Origin: Penicillium oxalicum
Lineage: Eukaryota; Ascomycota; Eurotiomycetes; Eurotiales; Aspergillaceae
NCBI RefSeq assembly: GCF_001723175.1
Contig: NC_064653.1
Span: 2,108,001-2,172,000 of the forward strand
Reading direction: 5' to 3'
DNA: 64,000 bases
The notes under the pieces are model-generated. The model saw only the letters and a list, made by a program, of their open reading frames with translations. It was not told the origin of the DNA and made no database searches. The translations under genes and the position numbers were made by a program. Positions 13,794-25,751 of the stretch are shown here, in pieces. The stretch's first letter is position 1; each line of letters starts with the position of its first letter.

Positions 13794-16681
13794 TTACAGA
13801 GTGTTCTCCAGAGCAAGAACCTAGAGGTAGGGAATATGGTTAGTACCCGATCACAAAAAGAAAAAAAAAACAAAATCTCCATGAGGAAATGTGTACAGGT
13901 CACTGGAAGGGTTGAGTGCACTTCAAAGCACACCAGCGAGGACCCGATGGGGCAAAGTTGGGGGAAAATAAGAGCGGGAAAAAAGGAGGGAACAGGAGGC
14001 TCACCAATGCAGTTCTTGTCGGAATGTACACTTGCGTAAAGTTGGCGCGGCCATTCCACGGCATATCCGTCGTGAAGAACCTCGTCTCCTTCACGTTGCG
14101 GCCCAACCCACCATAAGCCGGGTCATCGGAATCCAGCACGATGCGGTATGTGCCGGGGACATCGACACCCACACGGTAATCGGTAAAGCTATCAGTGGGG
14201 TGGAAGTTGAAGATCCACAGCAGACCGGCCCGTTCAAAGACGAGCACCTTGTCACTCTCATTCTTCAGACTCACGTAGGCCTGAGGAGCGTGGAGCCAGC
14301 CATACTTCTCCTCGGTGACCTGCATGGCCCGGTCGAACTCGTTGAGGAACTTGTACCGGAGGAGGTTGTCCTCGGTCAGGTTGAGTTGACGACGGGCGTA
14401 CCAGAAGGAATTGCCGTTGCCTTCGCGGGGGAAGTCGAGCCACTCGGGGTGGCCGAATTCATTACCCTCAAAGTTGAGGTAGCCCTCGCCGCCGAGACCG
14501 TGCGTCACAAGACGGATCATCTTGTGGAGGGCCATACCGCGCTCGATGACGGGAGTGAATTCTGTGAGAACTGACATGTGCGTGTACATTTCTTTGTCAC
14601 AGAGCCACATCATCAGAGTCTTGTCACCGACCAGTCTGTTTTTTTGAAAGTCTATTAGCTGGTGCCTCACTTCTCGAACCGCCCCCAAGGCCCGAAGGGT
14701 GGGTGTCCTTTGTTTCAGTGCTACTTACGCTTGATCGTGACTCTCAGCATAGGCGATGGTCTTTTCACCGTGGCGGCGGTTGGTGAGAGTGAACGCGAGA
14801 TTTCCAATGTCCCACTCGCTGTCTGACTTTTCCTTCAGAAGCTTGATGTACATGTCGGGAACAGCCATCGCCAGTCGGTAATCAAACCCGACTCCACCCA
14901 GCGCGTGAGGCAGACACAGTGCGGGCATACCCGAGACATCTTCTGCCACGGTGATACACTCGGGGTAAAGATCGTGAAGCATGGTGTTGGCGATGGCCAG
15001 GTAGGCCAGACCCTCCTCGTCGACGCCAGGGCCGAAGTACTCGTGGTAGCCACCAGAGAAGCCTCTGCATGTGTATTTTTTTAAGTTAGCCCAGACCCAG
15101 GACAGAACAAGTTGAGCGAGACAGAGAGGACAGAGCGGGAAGGTGGGAGGAACGATATAGACTCACGTTCCAATACCGTGATGTACGTAGAGCATACTGG
15201 TGACACCGTCAAAGCGGAAACCGTCGAATTGGTACTCATCCATCCAGAAGCGCAAGTTGCTAAGAAGGAATCGCAAAACTTCGTGGTGGCCGTAGTTGAA
15301 CAAGCGACTGTCCCACAATGAATGGCGGCCCTTGGCGCCCTCATGGAAGTAGAGATGGTCGGACCCATCAAACATGTTGAGACCATCCAGTACATTCTTC
15401 GAGGCATGACTGTGCACCACGTCGAGCAGCACCACCAGCCCCATGCTGTGTGCGGTGTCGATCAACTCCTTCAGGTCCTCCGGGGATCCATAGCGGCTGC
15501 TGGCTGCAAAGAAGTTGTTCACCTGGTATCCGAAGCTGGCATAGTAAGCATGCTCCATGATGGCCATCAATTGAATGGCGTTGTAACCCAGATATTTGAT
15601 CCGGGGCAGCATGTTCTTGGTGAACTCTTTGTAGGTTGCGACGCGGGTTTCGGGCGAGGAAATCCCGACATGCGCCTCGTAAATTCGGAGGCTTTCGGGC
15701 TTCTTGGGACGGGACTGCTTGAACGTGTACTGTTCACTGGCCGGCGGATTCCAGAACACGGCGTCGTAGTCGGGGGATACACTGAGGTCTTGCACGACCC
15801 GCTTGATCCAGGCGGGGATTCGGTAGATACGCTCGCCGCTAGGTAGCACCATTGTGATCTAGAGTGATGCCGAGAAGCGACGGATTAGCCCTTTGTTCTC
15901 TTTGCTCTGCTCACTGGTGTAGGAGGTCAATCGCAAGGAGCTCCACTCACCTTAATCTTGCTCTCGTGAGGAATGGCTGGGGCCCCATTCTTTGCGGGGA
16001 CGGTCACCTCCCATACACCGAAGCTGTTCTTCGTCATGGGGTTGGCCTGTGCATCCCAATTGTCTAATGGCGTGTCAGTGCTATTCAATCACAGCTTTCT
16101 CCTTCTCTCCCGCCTCGGGTGAGGAGGATGGAGTCGGTGTACTCACTGAATTCGCCGACCAGCGACGCCTCCACTGCGTTCGGAGCCCATTCCCGGTACT
16201 TGACATCGCCATTTGATTGCGCATGGAGACCAAATGTTTCATAACCCTGTTGATTGGCGAGGCGCGGAGAATGGTCAGAATTGGGCGGAGCGATTGGTCC
16301 GGGAGCTTCACTGTACCTTGCTGAACTTGTCCAGACCACCCTCGGAGTCGGTGATGGTCTTGATCCAGTTCTCGATCACGCTGTAGCGTTGCTTCAGTAC
16401 CGCGCGGTGGGGTTCCAACCACGGGTCGAGTGTGAGGACGCCTGAACAGGACAAGGTCTGGGGTTAGTTTCCAATTGCTTCACAAGACGTGATATGTCAT
16501 TTTTTTTGCCGACTTCATGTTCTGAAGCTCTGAGCGACGGCGGTCGCCTATCTCCCTGGCCGACCTCGTCCACTCCACTTGCATGGGGAGCTCTGTCCGA
16601 GAGGGTCTGGCGGAACATGGAGGGAGCGCAGATGGGTGACGTACCTGTTCCGTCGGTGGGAATTTCAGTTGTCGAAGCCAT
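13794..16681 (-). CDS. 1,4-alpha-glucan (glycogen) branching enzyme, GH13
   Basis: Eight exons in transcript order: 16681-16645, 16441-16317, 16246-16147, 16063-15951, 15858-15167, 15064-14729, 14635-14005 and 13820-13794, giving 686 residues. It cuts alpha-1,4 glucan chains and re-attaches them by alpha-1,6 links, making glycogen branches in the cytosol; the yeast homologue is Glc3. An N-terminal CBM48-like module (YREWAPNA...GEFNNWD) precedes the GH13 barrel. Conserved regions seen: DVVHSH (I), GFRFDG with nucleophile Asp342 (II), AEDVSG with acid/base Glu397 (III), and ESHDQ with Asp466 (IV). The last exon is only 27 nt and supplies the residues after TRTAL; without it the frame runs into an unrelated tail. 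All phases fit. Confidence 0.95.
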
Positions 16682-17015
16682 CTTGAGCAGTTGCAAAGAG
16701 TCGACTATCGACGGGTCAACTGGCAATGCTGTGTTGAAATGAACAAAGGGAGATCGACGACAAGAGCGAGGATGGAAGAAGAAGAGAGGGAGAAAGATAA
16801 ATGGATGGAATGAAATTGGCATCCCAGCTGAGAAGAGCTCCCGTCGAAGGGAACCTGGAACCGTCATGTGCGGGACCCCCTCCTCCGACGGTTCAACGCT
16901 TATCGGTCTCGACCGTCGAGATGATTGGGCTGTTTTGGAATTGTTGGGTTTTGAACGGAGGATTTCATTCTTTTCTTCTTTTCCTCTTTTCCTCTTTTCT
17001 ACTATGGCTCTTTTG

Positions 17016-17042
17016 CCTCTCTCTCTCTCTCTCTCTCTCTCT
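17016..17042. repeat. (CT)n microsatellite in a promoter region
   Basis: About 13 CT units, embedded in a longer pyrimidine-rich stretch starting near 16970. As GA on the coding strand of the branching-enzyme gene it may be a promoter element, but this is not shown. Confidence 0.9.
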
Positions 17043-17756
17043 GGGAGTGAATTGTCCTTCACCCAAGTCTTCCTATCCCTCCAATGTCCTGTTCCTATTT
17101 TCTCACTTTTTGCGTCTCCGTCTCAGGCGGAGGGGGGCGATGAGGGACTGGCCTAATGCGGGGAGCTCGGGCCTGCTGCGGGTCACTTTTGGGGGAGGAG
17201 GAGCAGGTTCCTCTTTGTATCAACCATGCATGGAGGGTGAGGGGAAATACAGCAGAGTACAAAGGGGTACATCTCCAGTCCCACTTGCATCAAGGTACAG
17301 TACAACCGTCGCCCGGTACCTGGCTGGACATGGACAACACCAAACGCCTCAAGTCACCATCGCAGTGGATCGTGCTCCTCCCGCCACCGATCATTCCAAT
17401 TGTCAGACTCTGGTAGCTAGGAACCTGCTAGCCTACGAGTGAGAACCTGTACAGACTAACCCAGTACCCCCTTTCGATGCTGTTCTTCGCCCGCAGACTG
17501 TGGCCAAGATCCTCATAGTGGACACTCGGGGACTAGTCTCGACTACAATAATCCGGTTTTCGGTCTGGTGGTGAGCAGTTTCTGGACAGAGGTCCCCTGT
17601 TCCTCGCCCAGACTATACGGTACACTTTGGTATCATGAACGATTGCCCGTACACCGTTTGCACGCTCCTGCAAAAGAGCAATCATTTGATTTGGCACCCA
17701 TCACTGCCCCCCCAGAGCCTTGAAAGAGAACTCGTCGTACAGGCCCAGGCATGTAC

Positions 17757-17774
17757 GTACAATGTACATTGTAC
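17757..17774. repeat. 18-bp perfect GTAC-type palindrome
   Basis: GTACAATGTACATTGTAC equals its own reverse complement. It lies about 1.1 kb upstream of the branching-enzyme start and about 0.8 kb beyond the GH92 stop. Function unknown. Confidence 0.9.
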
Positions 17775-18544
17775 ATGATAATGCCAGGTGAGAATACTAA
17801 GTACTAGTAGTAAGTATAATCGAGAGCAATTAATAGACTAGCCCGGTTCATTCTTCGCCATCTGCGCATGGACCCCAACACAGAGCAAGTCACTGTACAA
17901 TGCAGACGGTCTTGAAGATCCTTCATTCTCAAAGGACCCGGCGAATCATCCTGGAGTAGGGACAAGTAACAACTGGCTGTACACCTTGTACCAATGTGAA
18001 TGCGCTAGTCAAAAGTCCACCATCGGCGCTCGGCCGGGCGCGGTACGTGGACGGAGACGGGTTCGCCCCTTAACGCCAGATGCGTCTCGGTGTAGAAATC
18101 TCGGCCACCCGATTGCACGGCCAGCCCGCGATATGGACGAGGGTGGAGAAAGGATTTTTCTTATGATGGCCAAAAAAACATGTCTTTCGTGGGGGTTTTT
18201 TCTAAATGAAGAATATCAGTCAAACAGAATGAGACTGATCTCTACGGATCTAGCAAGATTGATGCTGTAAACACCGCAGACACGCAAGTCAAGAACGTCT
18301 AGTTTGACGAGATTTAAAAAAAGATAGAGAGAAAACAAAGATATCTCGTCTGTTTACTCTAATCACAGAATAATTATGCTAATCGATAAAAGTTCGAAGT
18401 TCGAGAGAGAGGGAGAGATAAAGAAATGAAACGATCATTGCAGTCATGACATTTTTCCAAGTCCAAGGTCAATCGACGACCTCCGGGGAAATTGGAGAAG
18501 CAGGAGATCACACAGGGCCTAGTTTCTTGACGAAATCACGGGAC

Positions 18545-21211
18545 TCACTCGGACGCGGGACTCGGAGGCAACTCGCCAGTTGCCCACTGCACCGGCGTAG
18601 GACCCAGCCGGAACTCCAGCACCCCTCCGTCGGCAAAGATATCGTCCCACGTCAACCAGTTCTTTGTCCACGGTTGGCCGTTGACAGTGACCCCCTGCAC
18701 GTGGATATTCTCATCGCCGTTGCCATCACCACCGGAGGAAAGGATGATCAGTTGCTTGCTGTCGCCGAGATCGATGGTCATGGAATCAAACCACGGCGAA
18801 TGGATCAGGAAGGTGGTCTGGCCCGTGATGGGATACAACCCGATCATGTTCCATAACAGCCACGTCTGCATGGCACCGCCGTCGCTGTTACCGGGGAGTC
18901 CCGTGGGCCCAGTGGAATAGAAGCGCTTGGCCACGCTGCGGGACTGACGGACAGAAAAGTCCGAGTGTCCGACGTAGTGGTAGAGATAAGGGATGTTGAA
19001 CATTCTATCGACCACCGTTAGTTCTCGTGGACATTGCTCTCCGCTTCTCTCAGATGATCGCCCCCCCGGCGCCCTGGAGGACACTTACGGTTCATTCGTG
19101 GGATCAAAGATGATGCCTGGTGATCCTTTGGCGCCATCGGTAAACATGGTCTCGAGCCGCTTGACGACCGTCTCGGGGCCTCCCATCAGCTCCACGAGAT
19201 GCTTCATGTCGTGCACGTCGGCCCAGGAATACGCCCAGGAGTTGGCCTCGTAATAAGGATCTGCCCAGTAGCCGCTGTCACCCAGCGGATCCGTTGCGAT
19301 GAAGCCGGTGGTGTTCCGCGGGACAACAAAGCCCGCAAAGCCCAGCGACGATTGCTTCGGGTTCCAGTGATTGCGCCAATTCCGTGAGCGGTTGAGATAC
19401 TTTTCGGCATCTTCTCCTTTCCCCAGTCCCGCTGCTACTTGATAGAGGCTGAAGTCGTTGGCCGCATACTCCACAGCCCGACTGACGGCCCGACTGAACT
19501 TGGGGGTGATGTATCCCAATTCAAGCCAGTCGGGCAGCGCGCCTCGACCTTCGTGCGTGGACGAGTCGGTGGCCATGTGGTCGACGGGGGTATTCGACGG
19601 GGCTACTTCAGCGTCCTTGACCATGGCTCGGTATGCATCCTCCCAGTTGACGGATCCTCGGACGCCCTTGACATATGCATCGGCCAGGACATTGTCCGCA
19701 TTGGAGCCGCCTTGGGTGCGGCCGTTGTAGTTGGATGATCGTGCATCAGGCAGATAGCCCTCATTTCGCCAAATATCAACGAGCGATCGAATCTGCTCCT
19801 CATAGGCAGTCGGTTGCAGGACCTGCATCAAAGCTGTTCCACAACGGAAGAGGTCCTAGACAATTGAACGAGTCAAACGGGGGTGGTTCATCTGGGAAAT
19901 GCTCCCAGAAGATGGAGTCAAGGAGTTATCTGGGATCTCATGGAACTTACCCAGAAAGTGAAAATGTCTTGATAATATGGCTCCTCCGACTGCCATCCGG
20001 GATTCTCACCGGTTTGGTTTGTCGGGATGAGATGCATAAAGTACAGAGATGTATACAGCAAACTGAGGCTTGTCTCATTCGTGTTGGTCGTCTGGATCTT
20101 CGACAAGACTTTGGCATTCCATTCGGCGACAGCATCGCTGACAACGGCGGCAAACTCGGTTCCAGAGGGAATCTCGTTATTCACGTTCCGGCACGCTTGG
20201 TCGGAGGAAATCCACGAGATGCCGACTCGAGATATCACTTCGTCGTCGCTAAAGGTGAAGAGGGCACCGATACGAACTGTCTCCGAGTCGGAAGAGACAA
20301 ATCCCCCCGGTTGTTCGACACTCGGGCTGGCACCCGCAGCCACAAATGTCTTGTTGCTGGTTGCATTGGACTCGAAGTAGCCGCCTATATCGGTAGACGG
20401 TCATGTTAGCCTGTCTTCTCTTTCTCCTACTGCCCAGTAATAGGGAGGGGGCTAAGGGGGTCTGGCTTTTTCGCATTGGCTGCAGACACGCACAGAAGTA
20501 GATTGTCCAGTCGGGAGCCTCGTTCCATCCATTGTTGTATATCCCGTGACCCTCATAATGACCGTCCGCAAAGACGGTCAGGTTTCCACCCTCATAGTGC
20601 TGTCCTAAGCCCTGTCCGCGAAACGACGGAAGCACATGGGAGACATCCACAAGCACGTGGTTCTCCTCGTCCGAGTCCCGAGGGAACGAGTATCGATAAA
20701 TACCGGCTCGAGCAGAAGCACTCAGCTCAACCTCCACGCCCTCTGCCGTATGCGCTTGATAGTACCCGACGGAGCCTGTATCGGCTCCTGCGCGAGGCAC
20801 GGTGATGTTGGACAGGGGATCCTCAATGTGGCCTACCAGGGGCAGCTGAGAGACTGTACCATACTTGGGAGCGCCACCCGTCCCCTGCTCATGCATCAAG
20901 CTGAAGCCCGAGAACTCTCCTCCGGGGAGATAGCCAGCGTATGCATCGGCACCCTGCTGAAGTAGATCAGGTCCCAACTTGACCATACCAAAAGGCCTTG
21001 CAGCTCCCGGAAAGTCATTTCCACCGTTTTGTGTTCCCATACTAGATCAGGATCCGTCAGCTTGGATGAACCTCAGAGACATCACCCAACCGCCCCCAAC
21101 GGGATGGGGAGGTGCATTTGCTTACAAGACATCAACATGTTGGGCCCAATCGTCAGCCGTAGACACTGCGGCCAGAAATGCAAGGCCAACCAGCATGTTA
21201 AGGGAGAGCAT
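18545..21211 (-). CDS. Secreted GH92 alpha-mannosidase
   Basis: Five exons in transcript order: 21211-21126, 21041-20494, 20384-19951, 19855-19089 and 19004-18545, giving 764 residues, typical for GH92. An N-terminal signal peptide (LVGLAFLAAVSTA) leads to the start of the catalytic region, GTQNGGNDFPGAARPFGMVKLGPD-like, which is the family's N-terminal hallmark. Other family landmarks are GTGGAPKYG, the DMKHLVELMGG stretch, and the C-terminal NIPYLYHYVGHSDFSV and GNSDGGAMQTWLLWNMIGLYP blocks, the last being part of the GH92 active site. GH92 enzymes are exo-alpha-mannosidases, mostly alpha-1,2, dependent on calcium. It probably trims extracellular mannoproteins or N-glycans. Confidence 0.93.
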
Positions 21212-24200
21212 TGCGGAGAATCTTTATTTCATCGCCTGTGTTGTGACCTGGACAAGGTCGCTGTGAAAGACAATCTGGAGGACAGGCGGACCGAAGGTTG
21301 AACATTCGCTGTTGCCAGTGAGCGTGGTCACAATGCAGCTAGACCTACGATCTATGGCCTTGATTTCGCTCCGTGAAAAAGCGCAAGATGAACAGCAATT
21401 TACAAACCACCAAAGAAAAACGAAAGCGTGGGCCAAACGACTACTCAAATGTCATTGTCGGCTCCGTGTGGACTCACGCCCTCCTCCCCTGCCGCAAGCA
21501 CCTCACGAGCTCATACAGTCATGATCCAGTCAGCACGTGCTAAGGGTCTTTGTTCTTTTGGCCCCACGAGGTTTTCCCCGTTATGGAGACGAGGATTGAC
21601 TACGGCACATGTGCCAAGTTCCGTAAGCACAATTCGTGGCCATGCTGTCCATCCATTGTCTCTGACTAGTGTGCGCTTGGCTATCCAGGGTCTCCATCAG
21701 AGTCCCATGGATATTGACACAGATGGCACTGACGTCTGACATGCCTCCAGTCCACTATTTCTCTCTCTCCTTCTCCCTATTCATGTTCCTTTCCTCGTCT
21801 GTCGCTGCAATTTCTTTGGACCAGCGTCAGACCAACTTCAAACCGTCAGCAGTCCCATCCGAACAACCTGCTCGAGTCCTTGATCTCCATGAGGCACCTG
21901 TCCTTGTGCCCCGAGACAGTAACAAGTCCAAAGGGATGAGCCCGAAAAGACACGGCTCCAACTCTAGACCTCTCTGTTTTCCTTTTTTTTTCTGTTTTAT
22001 TCTTTTTTTTTTTTTTTTTTTTTTTTTTTTCATTTTCCTGAGACCCCTAGCCCTAGATATCCAATGCGCCCCACGTCATGGGCGCCTTCGGTAGTGGCAC
22101 CCATTCTTGATGGCTTGTCCTTGGCCGGGGCCCGTCCCCATACCTCGCGTCCTTTCTCTGGGTCTCTGAAGACCACCCCAGTCCCACTTAAACGACTATG
22201 CTATGAACATGTAATGCTGTGAACCAGTTTGCTGTTGGCATGCGAAGATACATCACACAAAAGTGCCCTTCTTGCGACAAGGCCTCCCACTCTCCTCTAC
22301 ATGTGTGTACGGTGCGTAGGGACCATATGGAGTAGTCATGCCATGCACGCGCTTGCTTAATCTTCACGAACAAGACAGCCATAGTTTACCACCCAATCCG
22401 GGACCAACATGTTGTCACCTGGACAGAAAAGGGCGATGCGACTCGTTGTGGAAACGTCGGTAGCATCCGCCCAACGGCAGGGGCTCGGATCCAGAGAGAT
22501 GACCATTTTATCATCTGCACGAATCAACTGCGCTGCACCATGGAGGTTTTCCAACTTTTCGAGTCTACCGACCGGTCATAGAGTACAGGCAGTCTCACCC
22601 GTCGCCTCTCGTCGCCCGTAGGTCCATCGTGCACAATTGACCATTTCGTTTCCTCCCGCCGCTCAGGCGCAATCCACTGCGGGTCATCGGAACCGGACAT
22701 TTATGTCCTGCTGAATTGTGGCTCAGGTACCCACGGGAATCTATTCGGTCGTTGGACAGCCACTACTTTTCAGATGGGTTTCCCTCTAACTACCGGTCCT
22801 GGTTTCGTTCCTAGATAGTGGTCCGGTCTCTCTTGCTCTTTCCGAGGGAAGGGAAAGGGACGGGAGAGAGAGAGAGAGGGAGAGTGCGTGTGTTTGTCTG
22901 TGTGGCCGTGTGTACTGTGCACCACCGACCTCTCTGCAGAACGACTGGGTCTCGGGCGGCTTGGACCTCAAATCAACGGGCTCACATATGAGTTTTCGTT
23001 ACATTCTCTGGATCGACATGGCGATCGGCCACACGTGGAATGCTTGGTTGGCTGAGATCAACAAGAGCAAAGGCTAATGTCCCTCTTTCCCGAGTGGAAA
23101 AAAAGAAAAGAGACGGAAACGATCTTCCAGAAGATCAAATTTGAGCAGATCTGATGATTCTCAATGCTTTTCTTCTCGAAAGGATCTCAAAGGATAACCC
23201 CCAGAAGAGGCAGACCACAATCTATGGGTCACAAAAATCGGCCTCGCTACAGGTCCCATCCATGCAAAGAGGGCACTCTGGAGAACGGGACTTGACCCCG
23301 TCTTTTGACAACCAGGGATTGGGTGGATTGGACCTGGTATTTCCACCGGTGCAACGGCCACCTCTTAAGGACATGCCGATTGAGGCAAGGACTCCGGGCT
23401 CGCACACACACAGTATAGGGGACTAGGGAGTGAGCTCACCGCAATCGTGATCACATCTCCTTACTGACGTAGGGGAGGAAGCTATGGCATGGCCAAGAAT
23501 GGACTTCACTGGATCTTCGGCTCCAGCAGGGGTGGGATCCACCGGCTCGATGAGCCGAGTCATGAACCGAGGAGGCAAAAGAAAAAAAAAACAGAAAAGA
23601 AAAAACAAAGGCCCTGATGAATGGTGATCGGGAATGGCTCGGCATGATTCGTGAGAAAAGAGGCAATCTACCATCACTACGAGCACCTTTCCTAGTCGTC
23701 ACCGTGGCCTCGTGATTTCGATCATCGAAGAACTGAAGCACAAGGGTGCTCTCAACTATGAAGCGATTATTAGCGTAAAGAAGAGCGTGACCTCAACTTG
23801 TGCAGTGAAAGATGATCACAGCAGTGAAGGAATAATAATCACTTGGCCGCGGTAACCGAGCTTGTATGTGGTAACTTGTCTCTCTCGCTCTCTTCAAGCC
23901 GAGACTGGTCAATCATCCAGGGCTGCTTCAGTCTCGGGCAGACCGACATGTCCAGTTGTCCACCCTAGCGGTAAGGCACCAACCCTGTGCCCCCCCAAAA
24001 GGGACTAGCGCGTTGCCCCGAGGGTCAAGCTTCCAATCGCCAACCGAGTCCGGATCCTAAACCCCCCAAAGAAATTCATAGTCCAGTCACGCTATTTGTA
24101 TGAGTTCCGCGATATCCAGACCAGCAGAACGACGGGCAAGGAACAGCATCATACACCCATTTCTCAATCGGAGCGTTTCCACCATGCAATCATCCAGAAA

Positions 24201-24288
24201 GTCGTGATCTTTACCTGATCGCCATGAGTCCTCCACCCATTCCGTTTCGCTCTGCCGCCCGCTCTCTGCCTGTCCATGTCCAGGTACC
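21212..24288. other. Intergenic, 3.1 kb, between the divergent GH92 gene and the hypothetical gene at 24289
   Basis: No supportable gene. Contains a 28-T homopolymer (22003-22030), a GA-rich stretch near 22862-22885, and a short frame at 21741 that starts like a signal peptide but runs into the T tract. Confidence 0.45.
22003..22030. repeat. 28-base poly-T tract
   Basis: An uninterrupted run of T, preceded by shorter T runs from about 21977. Possibly a nucleosome-excluding element or the tail of an old retroposed copy, though no source sequence is recognisable next to it. Confidence 0.95.
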
Positions 24289-25053
24289 ATGAAGCCTCAA
24301 CCTCGGCCACGACCCCAACTTACCTGGTGGATGCGCGTCCGCCGATTTATCTATAACATCGAATCACCACTTCAACTGCGCGGCACCCTCACACGGCTCA
24401 ATCATCGGCACAAGCATCCGATCTGGGCGTTACTTCGTCTGCTGTGCCCATTTCCATCATGGCAGTTTCCGCTCCCCGCGCCCGTCCCCGTCAAGACCAT
24501 GCTCAATAACGTCCCGCTTCTACAAGCACGCAAAGCGGCAGCCGACCTGACCAACATGCGTTCCGTACCCCTGTGGCGCTCCCGAGACACACCTCTCCGT
24601 GCGCTTTACCGGATATACGAGGCGGTGGTTGCGCGGGAATTCTATGCGATCGGATCGGAAGTGGAGTACTTCTGGTACCAGCCGCGGAAGAATTGGGCAG
24701 TGCATCGGATCCCCGATCCTCAAGATAGCGACCCGGTTCGATATGCGATCCTGGCGTGCATTGCCGAAGAGCTCGCCCTGGCATTCAACTGGCGCATGAG
24801 CCTCGGGATGCGACGCGACAAGAACAAGCATATCTATCGCAAGACCTTTGAAGATTGCTTGCCGTCATTTGTGCCCGAGATGGCCCCCGACTGGGCCAAA
24901 GTGGTGGCTCCGATCGATGTCGAGCTTCTGCATGAGTTTCCGTCTGATTTCTTAGATCCAGCTGGGAGACTGGTGCTTGAGCATGGCGGTGAAAATCCCA
25001 TCTTTGCACAAAGGAACATCATCATGGACACGGGCCACTTTTATACCGTCTGA
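24289..25053 (+). CDS. Uncharacterised fungal protein, 254 aa
   Basis: A single uninterrupted frame. I do not recognise a named domain. The N-terminus is basic and Pro-rich, then comes a conserved-looking middle with aromatic motifs (REFYAIGSEVEYFWYQP, NWAVHRIPDP) and an all-helical stretch (AILACIAEELALAFNWRMSLGMRRDK). There is no signal peptide or convincing membrane helix. It is convergent with the nucleotidyltransferase-like gene, with only 65 bp between stop codons. Length, composition and lack of stops argue for a real gene; function unknown. Confidence 0.65.
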   Translation: MKPQPRPRPQLTWWMRVRRFIYNIESPLQLRGTLTRLNHRHKHPIWALLRLLCPFPSWQFPLPAPVPVKTMLNNVPLLQARKAAADLTNMRSVPLWRSRDTPLRALYRIYEAVVAREFYAIGSEVEYFWYQPRKNWAVHRIPDPQDSDPVRYAILACIAEELALAFNWRMSLGMRRDKNKHIYRKTFEDCLPSFVPEMAPDWAKVVAPIDVELLHEFPSDFLDPAGRLVLEHGGENPIFAQRNIIMDTGHFYTV

Positions 25054-25118
25054 GGAAAGAAAGAATGTTGAGGGCCGGTGTGACTCCTTGTCTGCGTCGA
25101 GTCCAGGGATGTCGAATT

Positions 25119-25751
25119 TCAGAAAAAGACGTCATTATCGTATTGCTGCCGATACGCAGTAGCGATTTCGACCATCGTTGCGTCGTCTGGGGCCGTTTCA
25201 AAGGAGCATATGTTGAGCGTTCGGATATACTCTCGATTCAGCGGTCCACCATTCTGCCTTCTCAGGTGATGCAAAATTGCAAGCACGTCAGCAATATCCG
25301 ATCCCCGTTTCGCATGCCGTTTGCTGTGGTGGATGCGACGGAGTTTCCGCTCCAGCGCCCACTCCAAGGGCACGGCCAGAACACGAAGATATCGACCCTC
25401 CCAGAGAACAATATTCTGCTCCTCCGCCTTTTCAAAGAGGAGTTGCCGAAATTGATCGGGGACAAAGAACGCCAGTTCTTCGTTCACCCAGTCGTCGATG
25501 AATCCAAGACGCCGGGCCGCGCGGGTGATGGCGTTCTGTAGCGGTTTCTTGATCTCGTTATCGTGCGCCCATTGGGGGTCCAATAGATAGTCGATGTCGC
25601 CGGTGCTTTCGCGATTTCGGAAGAAATTCGTGGCGAGAAAGCCTCCCGTGGAGATCAGGGTGATGGGTGCAAAGGCAACGAGCCAGTCATCCTTGCCCAT
25701 CTCGTTGTCCAAGACTGCCAACCCTGGATGCCGAGACCAGACAATAGTCAT
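25119..25751 (-). CDS. Predicted nucleotidyltransferase-fold protein, 210 aa
   Basis: A single exon. The segment STGGFLATNFFRNRESTGDID (residues 34-54, GG36-37, Asp52 and Asp54) matches the minimal nucleotidyltransferase pattern, a Gly-Gly turn, a helix, then two metal-binding Asp in DxD. The helical remainder includes a basic WALERKLRRIHHSKRHAKRGSDIAD region, as in DNA- or RNA-modifying and antitoxin-like NTases where a later Lys/Asp pair follows the core. In-frame TGA 9 nt upstream of the ATG fixes the start unless an unusual splice exists. I know related uncharacterised proteins in fungi only in general terms, and substrate and role are unknown. Confidence 0.65.
   Translation of the reverse strand: MTIVWSRHPGLAVLDNEMGKDDWLVAFAPITLISTGGFLATNFFRNRESTGDIDYLLDPQWAHDNEIKKPLQNAITRAARRLGFIDDWVNEELAFFVPDQFRQLLFEKAEEQNIVLWEGRYLRVLAVPLEWALERKLRRIHHSKRHAKRGSDIADVLAILHHLRRQNGGPLNREYIRTLNICSFETAPDDATMVEIATAYRQQYDNDVFF

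Larger units (their letters stand above)
16682..18544. other. Intergenic: promoter of the branching-enzyme gene and 3' side of the GH92 gene
   Basis: 1.9 kb without a gene. It has a CT microsatellite (17016-17042) about 340 bp upstream of the branching-enzyme ATG and an 18-bp perfect palindrome (17757-17774). Confidence 0.5.

Noticed and set aside
14032..14574. 180-codon open frame antisense to branching enzyme
   Set aside because: It mirrors the codon bias of the real gene on the other strand and has no independent protein features.
21741..22094. Small secreted-protein-like frame beginning with a hydrophobic stretch
   Set aside because: The start resembles a signal peptide, but the frame runs through the poly-T tract as poly-Phe and no splice sites rescue it convincingly.
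23285..23301. tRNA T-arm-like hairpin (ACGGG stem, 7-nt loop, CCCGT)
   Set aside because: The loop lacks the T at the T54 position and no matching acceptor, D or anticodon arms are found at the right distances.
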